Shown here piece after piece: positions 1 through 7,983 of a stretch of DNA of 25,595 nucleotides. The DNA is taken from contig JAEEYN010000101.1 in the NCBI GenBank assembly GCA_016288175.1, forward strand, positions 1 through 25,595, in the 5' to 3' direction. Positions within the stretch are counted from its first letter, which is position 1, and every line of letters begins with the position of its first letter. The position numbers were made by a program, and so were the translations under genes. Under the pieces are notes generated by a model, which saw only the letters and a list, made by a program, of their open reading frames with translations, searched no databases and had not been told where the DNA came from. The DNA is from Bacillota bacterium (GTDB lineage Bacteria; Bacillota; Clostridia; Christensenellales; CAG-138).

Positions 1-898
1 AGGTGAAATCCAGTTCTTTTCCGCCGACAATGGCCGGCAGATATTCCAGATCCCTGGGGCAGGTCCAGTCAAGCGTAATATTGGAGAACGGCGCCTGGGT
101 ACACCAGCGGGAAGGCGTGTTCACCCCGTAGATGAAGCTTTCGATGCACTTCTTTACCGCGTCGTAATCGAGGTTGTCCGCGCGGACGAAGGGCGCGAGG
201 TAGGTATCGAAGGAGCTGAACGCCTGCGCGCCGGCCCACTCGTTCTGCATGATGCCGAGGAAGTTGACCATCTGGTTGCAGAGGGTGGAAAGGTGCTTCG
301 CGGGGGAGGAGGTGATCTTGCCGGGGATGCCGCCGAGACCCTCTTCGATCAGCTGGCGGAGGGACCAGCCCGCGCAGTAGCCGGTCAGCATGGAGAGGTC
401 GTGAAGATGGAACTCGCAGGTGCGGTGTGCGTTCGCGATCTCGTCGTCATAGACCTCGCTCAGCCAGTAGTTCGCGGTGATCGCGCCGCTGTTTGAAAGG
501 ATCAGACCGCCGACGGAATAGGTGACGGTGGAGTTTTCCTTGACGCGCCAGTCGGTAACGTTGAGGTACTTGTTGACCGTGTCGCGGTAGTCAAGGAAGG
601 TGTTCTTCATGTTGCGCAGTTTTTCGCGCTGACGGCGGTAGAGGATGTATGCCTTCGCAACATCCGCATAGCCGGCCTGGATGAGGACGGATTCAACGCT
701 GTCCTGGATGTCCTCAACGGCGATCTGCTCGTCCTTCACCTTCGGCGCAAAATCGGCGGTGACCTTCAGCGCGAGAAGATCGAGGATGTCGGGATGGCAG
801 GGCTTATCCTGCGCTTCGAATGCAAGCTGCATTGCGTTCTTGATCTTGGAAAGGTCGAAATCAACGACCTTGTTGTCTCTTTTTACGACGCGATACAT
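1..898 (-). CDS. nrdD: Anaerobic ribonucleoside-triphosphate reductase, 5' part (gene runs off the window)
   Basis: Class III ribonucleotide reductase makes dNTPs from NTPs in anaerobes, using a glycyl radical installed by NrdG. The visible 299 residues begin with an ATP-cone allosteric domain (about residues 2-92, starting MYRVVKRDNKVVDFDLSKI) and continue into the NrdD catalytic barrel. The stretch HDLSMLTGYCAGWSL (about 166-180) holds the conserved cysteine (C175) expected to form the active-site thiyl radical. The ATG at 896-898 (read on minus) is preceded by a GGGGAAGG ribosome binding site about 8 nt away. The C-terminal zinc site and glycyl-radical loop lie outside the window, so completeness cannot be judged. 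A good promoter and NrdR-like boxes lie upstream, fitting regulated dNTP synthesis. The family call is firm. Confidence 0.95.
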   Translation of the reverse strand, partial: MYRVVKRDNKVVDFDLSKIKNAMQLAFEAQDKPCHPDILDLLALKVTADFAPKVKDEQIAVEDIQDSVESVLIQAGYADVAKAYILYRRQREKLRNMKNTFLDYRDTVNKYLNVTDWRVKENSTVTYSVGGLILSNSGAITANYWLSEVYDDEIANAHRTCEFHLHDLSMLTGYCAGWSLRQLIEEGLGGIPGKITSSPAKHLSTLCNQMVNFLGIMQNEWAGAQAFSSFDTYLAPFVRADNLDYDAVKKCIESFIYGVNTPSRWCTQAPFSNITLDWTCPRDLEYLPAIVGGKELDFT

Positions 899-1010
899 GG
901 TGGTTTCCTTCCCCTTTTGATGAATATTAAAACGAATATTGAAAAAATCGATCCGTTAGCGACAAACGAGTTCAGCGGACGGTATCCAGCCAAACTCATT
1001 CATCATTCCC

Positions 1011-1039
1011 ATTATAACACAACATATTGACGATTTCAA
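1011..1039 (-). promoter_or_regulatory. nrdD promoter
   Basis: Read on the minus strand, a -35 TTGAAA (1034-1039) and a perfect -10 TATAAT (1011-1016) are separated by 17 nt. Transcription would start near 1004, leaving an untranslated leader of about 105 nt before nrdD. No known riboswitch was recognised in that leader. Confidence 0.8.
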
Positions 1040-1048
1040 TACCATGCA

Positions 1049-1093
1049 CCACTATATTTAGGTGTATTTTGCGAAAACGGCAATATATTGCAC
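1049..1093. promoter_or_regulatory. Putative pair of NrdR boxes upstream of nrdD
   Basis: The published NrdR box consensus is acaCwAtATaTwGtgt. The core CAATATATTG at 1081-1090 matches all ten core positions, and CTATATTTAG at 1052-1061 matches nine of ten. The two centres are 29 bp apart, slightly less than the 31-32 bp usual for paired NrdR sites, but still close to three helical turns. They lie just upstream of the nrdD -35 element. The outer flanks match poorly, so the call rests on the cores, the pairing and the neighbouring gene. Confidence 0.6.
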
Positions 1094-1185
1094 AAGACAA
1101 ATTGTGCTACTTCGGACCGTACCACGGTCGGGCGGCGGGGGAAAGCCGGCGCGGGAAAGGAAAAACGGTGCAAAGCGCAGCGGCG

Positions 1186-1214
1186 TTGCGGGGAAAGCGA
1201 AAATATGGTATAAT
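1186..1214 (+). promoter_or_regulatory. Promoter for the endolysin-like gene and its leader
   Basis: An extended -10, TGGTATAAT (TATAAT at 1209-1214), has a weak -35 TTGCGG at 1186-1191 with a 17-nt spacer. It is divergent from the nrdD promoter. Transcription would start near 1221, giving a leader of roughly 235 nt. Confidence 0.65.
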
Positions 1215-1220
1215 ATTAAT

Positions 1221-1456
1221 AGGGGCATATGCGCGGCGAGTTCAGCCGGGCGCCCCGCACGGCAGATCGAAACAGCCTCCGTCCCCAACGGAGCAGTCTT
1301 CCGGACCCCAACCGGAAGAAGGCCGGCAGCAAAACCGGCCGCACGAAAAGCCAAAAGCAAAAACCGAGAAGAAAACAGAGCCGCCGCCGGGCGGGAGCGG
1401 AACCGATCGCTCCACGCGTTTCTTGCGCGCGCCCGGTGCGGCGGAACGGAGAACAG
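1221..1456 (+). other. Long hairpin-rich 5' leader or small RNA
   Basis: Between the predicted transcription start and the first well-supported start codon there are four hairpins with perfect stems: CTCCGT/ACGGAG (1277-1293), CTTCCGG/CCGGAAG (1298-1318), GGCCGG/CCGGCC (1321-1340) and GGAGCG/CGCTCC (1394-1413). The first two loops both contain CCCCA. A purine/A-rich linker lies between the third and fourth hairpins. A reading frame in phase with the downstream gene is open back to ATG 1229, but the encoded Arg/Lys-rich stretch looks unlike a protein domain and other frames are open too. I do not recognise a known RNA class; structured leader or independent RNA are both possible. Confidence 0.4.
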
Positions 1457-2389
1457 ATGAATAGTGCAAAGGAATTTGTTTGCTGGGCGCTTACCCATGC
1501 CCGACCGTCTTCGATCCCGGAGGATGCGCTTCTGCCGGTTTCAAGAAAGTACTGCGGAACGGAAATCTGGAACTATCTTTACGGCAGCGTGCGCGTCCGG
1601 ACGGACAAAGCGACGCTCGACAGATATTTCGAAAACCACTACAAGGCGCAGATGACGCGCGAACGCTTTGACGCGCTGACCGCGGACTGGCCGGAGGACG
1701 GCTTCGCGACCGACTGTCAGGGCCTTCTCGACGCATGGCTTACCTATATAAAGAGGAAACCGACCGATATCAACGCGGACATGAACTACCGCCTCTGGTG
1801 CGCGGACAAGGGCAGGATCGGGGAGATCGCCCGCGAATGGCGCATCGGCGAGGCCGTTTTCCGCGCGAATGACGCCGGGAAAATGACGCATGTGGGCTGG
1901 ATCTGCGGCTTTATGCCCGGGGGCGACCCTCTTGTCGTCGAGGCGCGGGGGATCGCTTACGGCGTGGTCGTGACCCGCCTCTCCCGGCGCGATTTCACCC
2001 ACAGGGGGATCATGAGCACAAAATTCGATTATGAAGCGGAGGAAAAACCGATGACAGAGCCCGTGATATTCGAAAAAACGAGCCCGATGGCGCAGGGCGA
2101 AGCTTACCTTGCGATGCAGAAGGCGCTGAACCTTGCCGGCTATACGGACGGGGAGGGGAAAACGCTTGAGGAGGACGGCAAATGGGGCGGAAGATCGCAG
2201 CAGGCGTTCGGAAAGCTGATCGCGGCGCACGCGGCGGGGACCGCTCCGACCGAAGAAACGCCGGAAAACCCGGAAGAAAACCCGACTGAAACCCCGACTG
2301 AAAACCCGGAAACCGGCGCGGAGGAGGGCATGACGCCCGTCGTGCTTTGCTGCGGCGGAGTGCGCATAACGGTCGAGCAGGCGGGCTGA
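1457..2389 (+). CDS. NlpC/P60-like cell-wall hydrolase with peptidoglycan-binding domain (endolysin-like)
   Basis: A 310-residue protein resembling gut-phage endolysins. The N-terminal two thirds look like an NlpC/P60 papain-like peptidase: probable nucleophile C87 in the ATDCQGLLDAW stretch and catalytic H145 in MTHVGWICGF. A PG_binding_1-like repeat follows at about 212-258 (YLAMQKALN...DGKWGGRSQQAF). Then comes a Thr/Pro/Glu/Asn repeat linker (about 263-288) and a short hydrophobic tail with a CC pair. There is no signal peptide, as expected for an endolysin released by a holin, but no holin or other phage gene is nearby. ATG 1457 was chosen because GGAG sits 5 nt upstream; an in-phase ATG at 1229 would add a low-complexity basic extension. 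It could be a prophage remnant or a domesticated lytic enzyme. Confidence 0.7.
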   Translation: MNSAKEFVCWALTHARPSSIPEDALLPVSRKYCGTEIWNYLYGSVRVRTDKATLDRYFENHYKAQMTRERFDALTADWPEDGFATDCQGLLDAWLTYIKRKPTDINADMNYRLWCADKGRIGEIAREWRIGEAVFRANDAGKMTHVGWICGFMPGGDPLVVEARGIAYGVVVTRLSRRDFTHRGIMSTKFDYEAEEKPMTEPVIFEKTSPMAQGEAYLAMQKALNLAGYTDGEGKTLEEDGKWGGRSQQAFGKLIAAHAAGTAPTEETPENPEENPTETPTENPETGAEEGMTPVVLCCGGVRITVEQAG

Positions 2390-2464
2390 AACGCCGCGTC
2401 CGGTATGACCCGGAGGACGAAGCACCATCATCCGCCGGACCTTCGGCGAAGGCGGAACAACCAC

Positions 2465-2498
2465 GGCGCGGCGCGTTTTGCGCTGCGCCTTTTGCTTT
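2465..2498 (+). terminator. Intrinsic terminator after the endolysin-like gene
   Basis: A 10-bp GC-rich stem, GGCGCGGCGC (2465-2474) with GCGCTGCGCC (2480-2489) including one G-T pair, closes a GTTTT loop and is followed by TTTTGCTTT. Another hairpin (about 2430-2456, TCCGCC...GGCGGA) lies just upstream without a T tract. Confidence 0.75.
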
Positions 2499-2560
2499 CG
2501 GGAACGCCGGATACGCTCCTCCGCTTTTTGAAAATAATTGCATTCAAAGCTCCAAAATGG

Positions 2561-2589
2561 TTGTTTTATCCTCCCGAAGATGATATAAT
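2561..2589 (+). promoter_or_regulatory. ATP synthase operon promoter
   Basis: A -35 TTGTTT (2561-2566) and a perfect -10 TATAAT (2584-2589) with a 17-nt spacer. It precedes atpI by about 60 nt and no other promoter of this quality was seen inside the operon. Confidence 0.8.
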
Positions 2590-2652
2590 CAATATGATAT
2601 GCGTGCCGAATGTTTTCATCAGCCCGTTCGGCCGGCCGATCGTGAGGTTAAG

Positions 2653-3111
2653 ATGAAAAAAATCGATCCCGCTGTCAAAAAAGAAACGCTGAGGATCGCC
2701 GTCGGAACTGTCCTTTTGAGCGGAGTGATGGAGCTTGTTTTCGTCCTGCTCGGGAAATGGGACCTGACGGTGCTTTTCGGGAACCTTGTCGGCGCGTTTG
2801 CCGCGGTGCTGAATTTCTTTTTGATGGGCTTGACCGTCGTCAAATGCGTTTCGCTCCCGCCGGATAAAGCCGCGGCGAAGATCCGCGTTTCCCAGGGCGC
2901 AAGGCTGCTGATGCTTGCGGCGATCTGCGGGCTCGCGGCGCTTTTCCCGAAGGTCTTCAACCTCATTGCCGCCGTTGTACCGCTGCTGTTCCCGCGCCTT
3001 GTGATCATGGCATGGCAGCTCTTGGGCAAAAAGGACAAGTCACCGGTCTGCGCCGCCGAATCGGACGGCGAAACGGCCGAGGAAACCACAACAGAGGATA
3101 CAGAGAATTGA
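2653..3111 (+). CDS. atpI: ATP synthase subunit I
   Basis: Small membrane protein (152 residues) of the AtpI family, which assists assembly of the c-ring and sits first in bacterial atp operons. About four hydrophobic segments are visible (roughly 14-34, 40-62, 78-98 and 100-118), followed by an acidic Glu/Thr-rich tail. The ATG at 2653 starting MKKIDPAVKK has TGAGGT upstream; an in-phase ATG at 2599 lies directly after the -10 and was rejected. Its stop overlaps the TTG start of atpB, so the two are probably translationally coupled. Confidence 0.8.
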   Translation: MKKIDPAVKKETLRIAVGTVLLSGVMELVFVLLGKWDLTVLFGNLVGAFAAVLNFFLMGLTVVKCVSLPPDKAAAKIRVSQGARLLMLAAICGLAALFPKVFNLIAAVVPLLFPRLVIMAWQLLGKKDKSPVCAAESDGETAEETTTEDTEN

Positions 3112-4022
3112 AAAAGACATTCCGCTTTAAAATCGTTGATATTCTTCTGATACTTATGATCATCCTGCCCTTCGTCTGCGGAATGGTTTTGCGCGTACTC
3201 ACAAAACCCGCATCGGAGGGCATTTCCATTTCCGGCGCGATGATCTTCTGGCCGAACAAATGCGATCCCGGCAGCGCGACGGAGTTCCATCTTTCCGAAG
3301 CGACGGTCAACAGCTGGCTGATGATCGTTGCCATCACCGGCGTCGCGCTTTATCTGACCCACGGCATACGCCGCGGCGTCAAATGCCGCCGCACCCTCGT
3401 CGCGGAGTGGATCGTTGAAAAAACGGACGCTCTCGTTGCCCAGAACATGGGTCCGCTGTTCCGCGAGTATTCGCCCTTTGTCGCCTCGATCATGGGCCTT
3501 TCCGCCTTCTCGAGCCTCTCGTCCCTCGTGGGCATCTTCCCGGCGACCTCCGATTTTTCAACGGTCTTCGGCTGGGCGCTGCTCGTCTTCGTTCTCATTA
3601 CTTATTATAAACTCAAGGGCGGTGCATGGAACTACATCAAGGGCTATTTCGAGCCGATACCCTTCTTCGCTCCGCTGAACGTGATCGGCGAGATCGCAAC
3701 GCCGATCAGCATGAGCTTCCGTCACTACGGCAACATCCTTTCCGGCTCCGTAATTTCCGCGCTGATCGCAAGCGCCCTCGGCGGCCTTTCCCGCTCCCTG
3801 CTCGGAGCGATCCCGGTCGTCGGGAAGATCCCGCTGCTTCAGGTCGGTCTGCCCGCCGTGCTTTCCGTCTATTTCGACGTCTTCAGCGGCTGCCTGCAGG
3901 CCTTCATCTTCGCAATGCTGACAATGCTCAATATCTCCGGCGGATTCCCGGAGGAGCTTTTCAATAAACGTCAGGAGAAAAAAGCCGAACGCCGTCTTAA
4001 AAAAGCCGGCGGGGCTAACTAA
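3108..4022 (+). CDS. atpB: F-type ATP synthase subunit a
   Basis: Membrane stator subunit carrying the ion half-channels that face the c-ring. The 304-residue protein has several membrane helices. The motif MSFRHYGNILSG places the essential stator arginine at R205, equivalent to E. coli R210. The extended loop with Cys/Trp/Pro near residues 45-60 is typical of clostridial forms. The chosen start is TTG 3108, overlapping the atpI stop, because GAGGA lies 9-10 nt upstream and the earlier in-phase ATG at 3012 lies inside atpI. The C-terminal tail is Lys/Arg-rich. Its partner c subunit looks Na+-selective, so this subunit probably conducts Na+ as well; that is inference. Confidence 0.9.
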   Translation: MKKTFRFKIVDILLILMIILPFVCGMVLRVLTKPASEGISISGAMIFWPNKCDPGSATEFHLSEATVNSWLMIVAITGVALYLTHGIRRGVKCRRTLVAEWIVEKTDALVAQNMGPLFREYSPFVASIMGLSAFSSLSSLVGIFPATSDFSTVFGWALLVFVLITYYKLKGGAWNYIKGYFEPIPFFAPLNVIGEIATPISMSFRHYGNILSGSVISALIASALGGLSRSLLGAIPVVGKIPLLQVGLPAVLSVYFDVFSGCLQAFIFAMLTMLNISGGFPEELFNKRQEKKAERRLKKAGGAN

Positions 4023-4069
4023 AATCAGTTAAAACTGCCGCTGCTACCGGCGGCAACAGGAGGTATTAT

Positions 4070-4348
4070 ATGTCACAAATCGCAATCGCAATCGTCCTCG
4101 GATGCTGCGCACTCGGCGCGGGCGTCGCAATGATCGCAGGTATCGGCCCCGGTATCGGCGAAGGCCAGGCCGTTGCAAAGGCCTGCGAAGCCATCGGCCG
4201 CCAGCCCGAAGCAAAGAGCGAAGTCACTTCCACCATGATCATGGGCTGCGCAATTGCGGAGACCACCGGTATTTACGCGCTGGTTATCGCGATCCTGCTG
4301 ATATTCGTTGCGCCCGGCAGCTTTGCGGCGATCGTAAAGAGCTTCTGA
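4070..4348 (+). CDS. atpE: F-type ATP synthase subunit c, two-carboxylate (Na+-type) ion site
   Basis: A 92-residue hairpin of two membrane helices that forms the rotor ring. The polar loop is GRQPEAK. The ion-binding glutamate is E64 in AIAETTGIY, and a second acidic residue E31 occurs in helix 1 in GIGPGIGEGQ. I62, T65, T66 and Y69 surround the main glutamate. In Na+-binding rings such as Ilyobacter tartaricus the helix 1 position is Gln; in Fusobacterium nucleatum it is Glu, giving a two-carboxylate Na+ site. This protein follows the Fusobacterium pattern. A strong AGGAGG lies 6 nt before the ATG, matching the need for many copies per complex. The family is certain; the coupling ion is inferred from residues. 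Confidence 0.96.
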   Translation: MSQIAIAIVLGCCALGAGVAMIAGIGPGIGEGQAVAKACEAIGRQPEAKSEVTSTMIMGCAIAETTGIYALVIAILLIFVAPGSFAAIVKSF

Positions 4349-4357
4349 TGATCTCCA

Positions 4358-4404
4358 CGGGGCTCTTTCCCGCCCCGGAAAAACGGTGCGCCGGACAGCG
4401 GCGC
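4358..4404 (+). other. Two hairpins between atpE and atpF
   Basis: The gap after atpE holds two perfect 6-bp stems: CGGGGC/GCCCCG (4358-4377) and GCGCCG/CGGCGC (4388-4404). Neither is followed by a real T tract, so they look more like mRNA processing or stability elements than terminators. They could help raise atpE message over the rest of the operon, which is inference. Confidence 0.4.
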
Positions 4405-4443
4405 CCGAGCTGAATAAAATTCTTTAGTTTGGAGTACAAGCCA

Positions 4444-4980
4444 ATGCCAGTGCAAACCTTGGATGTTATTTCCGTCAATATCTGGCAGATCCTGATCTCC
4501 CTTGCGAACCTTCTGATCCTCTTCCTGCTTTTGAAGAAATTCCTTTATAAGCCCGTTCGGAAGATGGTCGAAGCGCGCGAGGAAGCGGTGAAGGATGTCT
4601 ACCGGCGCGCGGATGAAGCCCTTGATTCGGCGAATCAAGACAAGGCTGAATACGAACGCAAACTCTCGACTGCCGATGAGGAGTGCGACGAGCTTATTCG
4701 CGTCGCCCAACAGAACGCAAGGCAGCGGAGCAGCGCGATCATTACCGAGGCCGAGGACCGCGCCGCCGGCATGATTCGCCGTGCGGAAAACGAGATCGAC
4801 CTGGAGCGCAGCAAAGCCGCCGCGGGCATGAAGCAGGAGATCGCAGAGCTCTCCGTCCAGCTTGCGGAGAAGCTGCTTGAGCGCGAGATCAACGCGGAAG
4901 ACCATCGGAACCTGATCGATTCCTTCATCGACGGGATAGGTTCGGAAGGAAACGGTGACGGCAATGTCGGCGATAGGTAA
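4444..4980 (+). CDS. atpF: F-type ATP synthase subunit b
   Basis: Peripheral stalk subunit of 178 residues. One N-terminal membrane helix (about 13-32, IWQILISLANLLILFLLL) is followed by FLYKPVRKMVEAREEAV, a typical b-subunit junction. A long charged Ala/Glu/Arg-rich coiled coil to about residue 165 holds F1 through the delta subunit. ATG 4444 was chosen because GGAG lies 9 nt upstream; a TTG at 4429 would overlap that site. The 3' end overlaps atpH. Confidence 0.93.
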   Translation: MPVQTLDVISVNIWQILISLANLLILFLLLKKFLYKPVRKMVEAREEAVKDVYRRADEALDSANQDKAEYERKLSTADEECDELIRVAQQNARQRSSAIITEAEDRAAGMIRRAENEIDLERSKAAAGMKQEIAELSVQLAEKLLEREINAEDHRNLIDSFIDGIGSEGNGDGNVGDR

Positions 4981-5490
4981 CGAATACGGAAACGCAATAT
5001 TCCTCCTTGCGGAGGAGGAAGGGAAGCTCGACGAAGTCATGGCCGGGCTCGATGTATGCAGGGAAATTTTCGGCGGGAATCCGCAGTATGTGGATTTCCT
5101 CGAAACGCCGAGCATACCGATCGAGGAGCGTCTTGACGCGGTCCGCAGCGCGTTCGACGGGAAACTGCCGGAATGCGTTACGGATTTCGTGAGCCTGATG
5201 ACCGAGAGAGGGTATATCCACTTTTTCCCGGATTGCGTGGAAACTTTTGAAAATGAATATAACAGGCGGTTCGATATTGCCGTTGCGGACGCCGTTTCAG
5301 CGAAACCGCTCTCGGTTGAGGAACGGCAGTCCCTGCGCGATATGCTCGAAAGGAAGACAGGCAGGCGCATCAAGCTCAACTGCGAAGTCGATCCGGAGCT
5401 CGTCGGAGGCCTTGTCGTGAAAATCGACGGCAAGCTCTATGACGGCAGTATCCGCAGCCGCATCACCGATATTTTGGAGGAAATGACGAA

Positions 5491-5494
<4 letters not shown>
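4955..5494 (+). CDS. atpH: F-type ATP synthase subunit delta
   Basis: The 179-residue delta subunit joins the top of the F1 alpha subunits to the b stalk. An N-terminal helical domain with NEYGNAIFLLAEEEGKLDEV is followed by the C-terminal segment with ELVGGLVVKIDGKLYDGSI, which matches the conserved signature of the OSCP/delta family. GTG 4955 has GGAAGG 5 nt upstream; an ATG at 4964 gives a more typical N-terminus (MSAIGNEYGNAIF) but is 14 nt from that site, so the true start may be either. It overlaps atpF, and its stop overlaps the atpA ATG. Confidence 0.9.
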
Positions 5495-6996
<1,502 letters not shown>

Positions 6997-7024
6997 GCGT
7001 TACCATATAAACCCGGAGTAAAAC

Positions 7025-7930
7025 ATGAGCGCAAACATCAAGCGGCTCAAGGCCAGGATCAAGAGCGTTGACTCGACGCTGCATCTCACCAAAGCGATGC
7101 AGCTCGTTGCCGCGGGCAAGATCCGCAAAGCCACGGAGCAGCTTCAAAATTCAAGGCGTTACTGCGAAGCGATGCAAAGCGTTGTAACATCCCTCGCGAA
7201 GAGCAAGGAATGCGCCGATTCGCTGTATGTCAAGGGCCCGGATAAGGAAAAAGGCGGCAAGACAGTGCTGATCGTTATCGCGGGCGACCGCGGCCTTGCG
7301 GGCGGCTATAACGCGAACGCGTTTCGCCTTGCGGATACCGTCGGCGCCGATGAGATCATCCCGATCGGCCGCCGCAGCATCGACCGCGTCGTCAACCATT
7401 ACGGCGAAAAGCTGAGCGATAGCGGCTCCTTCCCGACGGAGGGCTTCAAGCCGGAGGACAGCAAAGCCCTCGCGGAAAAGCTCTGCAAAAGATATCTCGC
7501 CGGCGAGATTGGAACGATCAAGATCGTTTCAACGACCTATGTTTCGATCATGACCCAGACGGCGGTGCTTTCGACGCTCCTGCCCCTCAAGGACTGCGTG
7601 CTGCCTGAAAGCATCAAGACCCACGGGAAGAAAAAGCCGACCGCCGAAAACGAAGAGAATGTCGAGCAAAAGCCCGTCGGCGTTATGGAATTCGAGCCCG
7701 GCCCGAACGCCGTTCTCAGCGTCGCCGTGCCGGAATACCTTTCGAGCATCATATTCGGCCTTGTGCGCGAAAGCTTCGCGAGCGAGATCGCCGCAAGGCG
7801 CGTCGCGATGGACGCCGCAACGAAGAACGGCATCGTGATGAAGGACAATCTGAGCCTTGAATACAACCGCGCGCGCCAGGGCGCGATCACCCAGGAGATC
7901 GTGGAGATCGTCGCCGGCGCAGGCAGATGA
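7025..7930 (+). CDS. atpG: F-type ATP synthase subunit gamma
   Basis: Central rotor shaft of F1, 301 residues. The N-terminal helix (IKRLKARIKSVDSTLHLTKAMQLVAAGKI) and the C-terminal helix (SLEYNRARQGAITQEIVEIVAGA) are the two strands of the coiled coil and are strongly conserved. The central Rossmann-like domain contains VIAGDRGLAGGYNAN. A Lys/Glu-rich insert around residues 200-220 makes it slightly longer than average. GGAG lies 6 nt before the ATG. Confidence 0.96.
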   Translation: MSANIKRLKARIKSVDSTLHLTKAMQLVAAGKIRKATEQLQNSRRYCEAMQSVVTSLAKSKECADSLYVKGPDKEKGGKTVLIVIAGDRGLAGGYNANAFRLADTVGADEIIPIGRRSIDRVVNHYGEKLSDSGSFPTEGFKPEDSKALAEKLCKRYLAGEIGTIKIVSTTYVSIMTQTAVLSTLLPLKDCVLPESIKTHGKKKPTAENEENVEQKPVGVMEFEPGPNAVLSVAVPEYLSSIIFGLVRESFASEIAARRVAMDAATKNGIVMKDNLSLEYNRARQGAITQEIVEIVAGAGR

Positions 7931-7983
7931 GCCTTGCCTCATAAGAAATAAAATCGTAATCAACCGTACAGGAGCGGATGCAA

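Noticed and set aside
1090..1107. GCACAA-N6-TTGTGC as a Rex or CRP/FNR operator
   Set aside because: The half-sites are in the opposite order from Rex (TTGTGA-N6-TCACAA) and CRP-type sites, so no regulator is assigned. It is reported only as an inverted repeat.
2430..2456. Hairpin TCCGCC...GGCGGA as a second terminator
   Set aside because: No T tract follows; the hairpin at 2465-2498 is the better terminator.
1541..2464. 307-codon minus-strand frame opposite the endolysin-like gene
   Set aside because: The plus-strand frame has catalytic motifs, a promoter, a ribosome binding site and a terminator; the minus frame has none.
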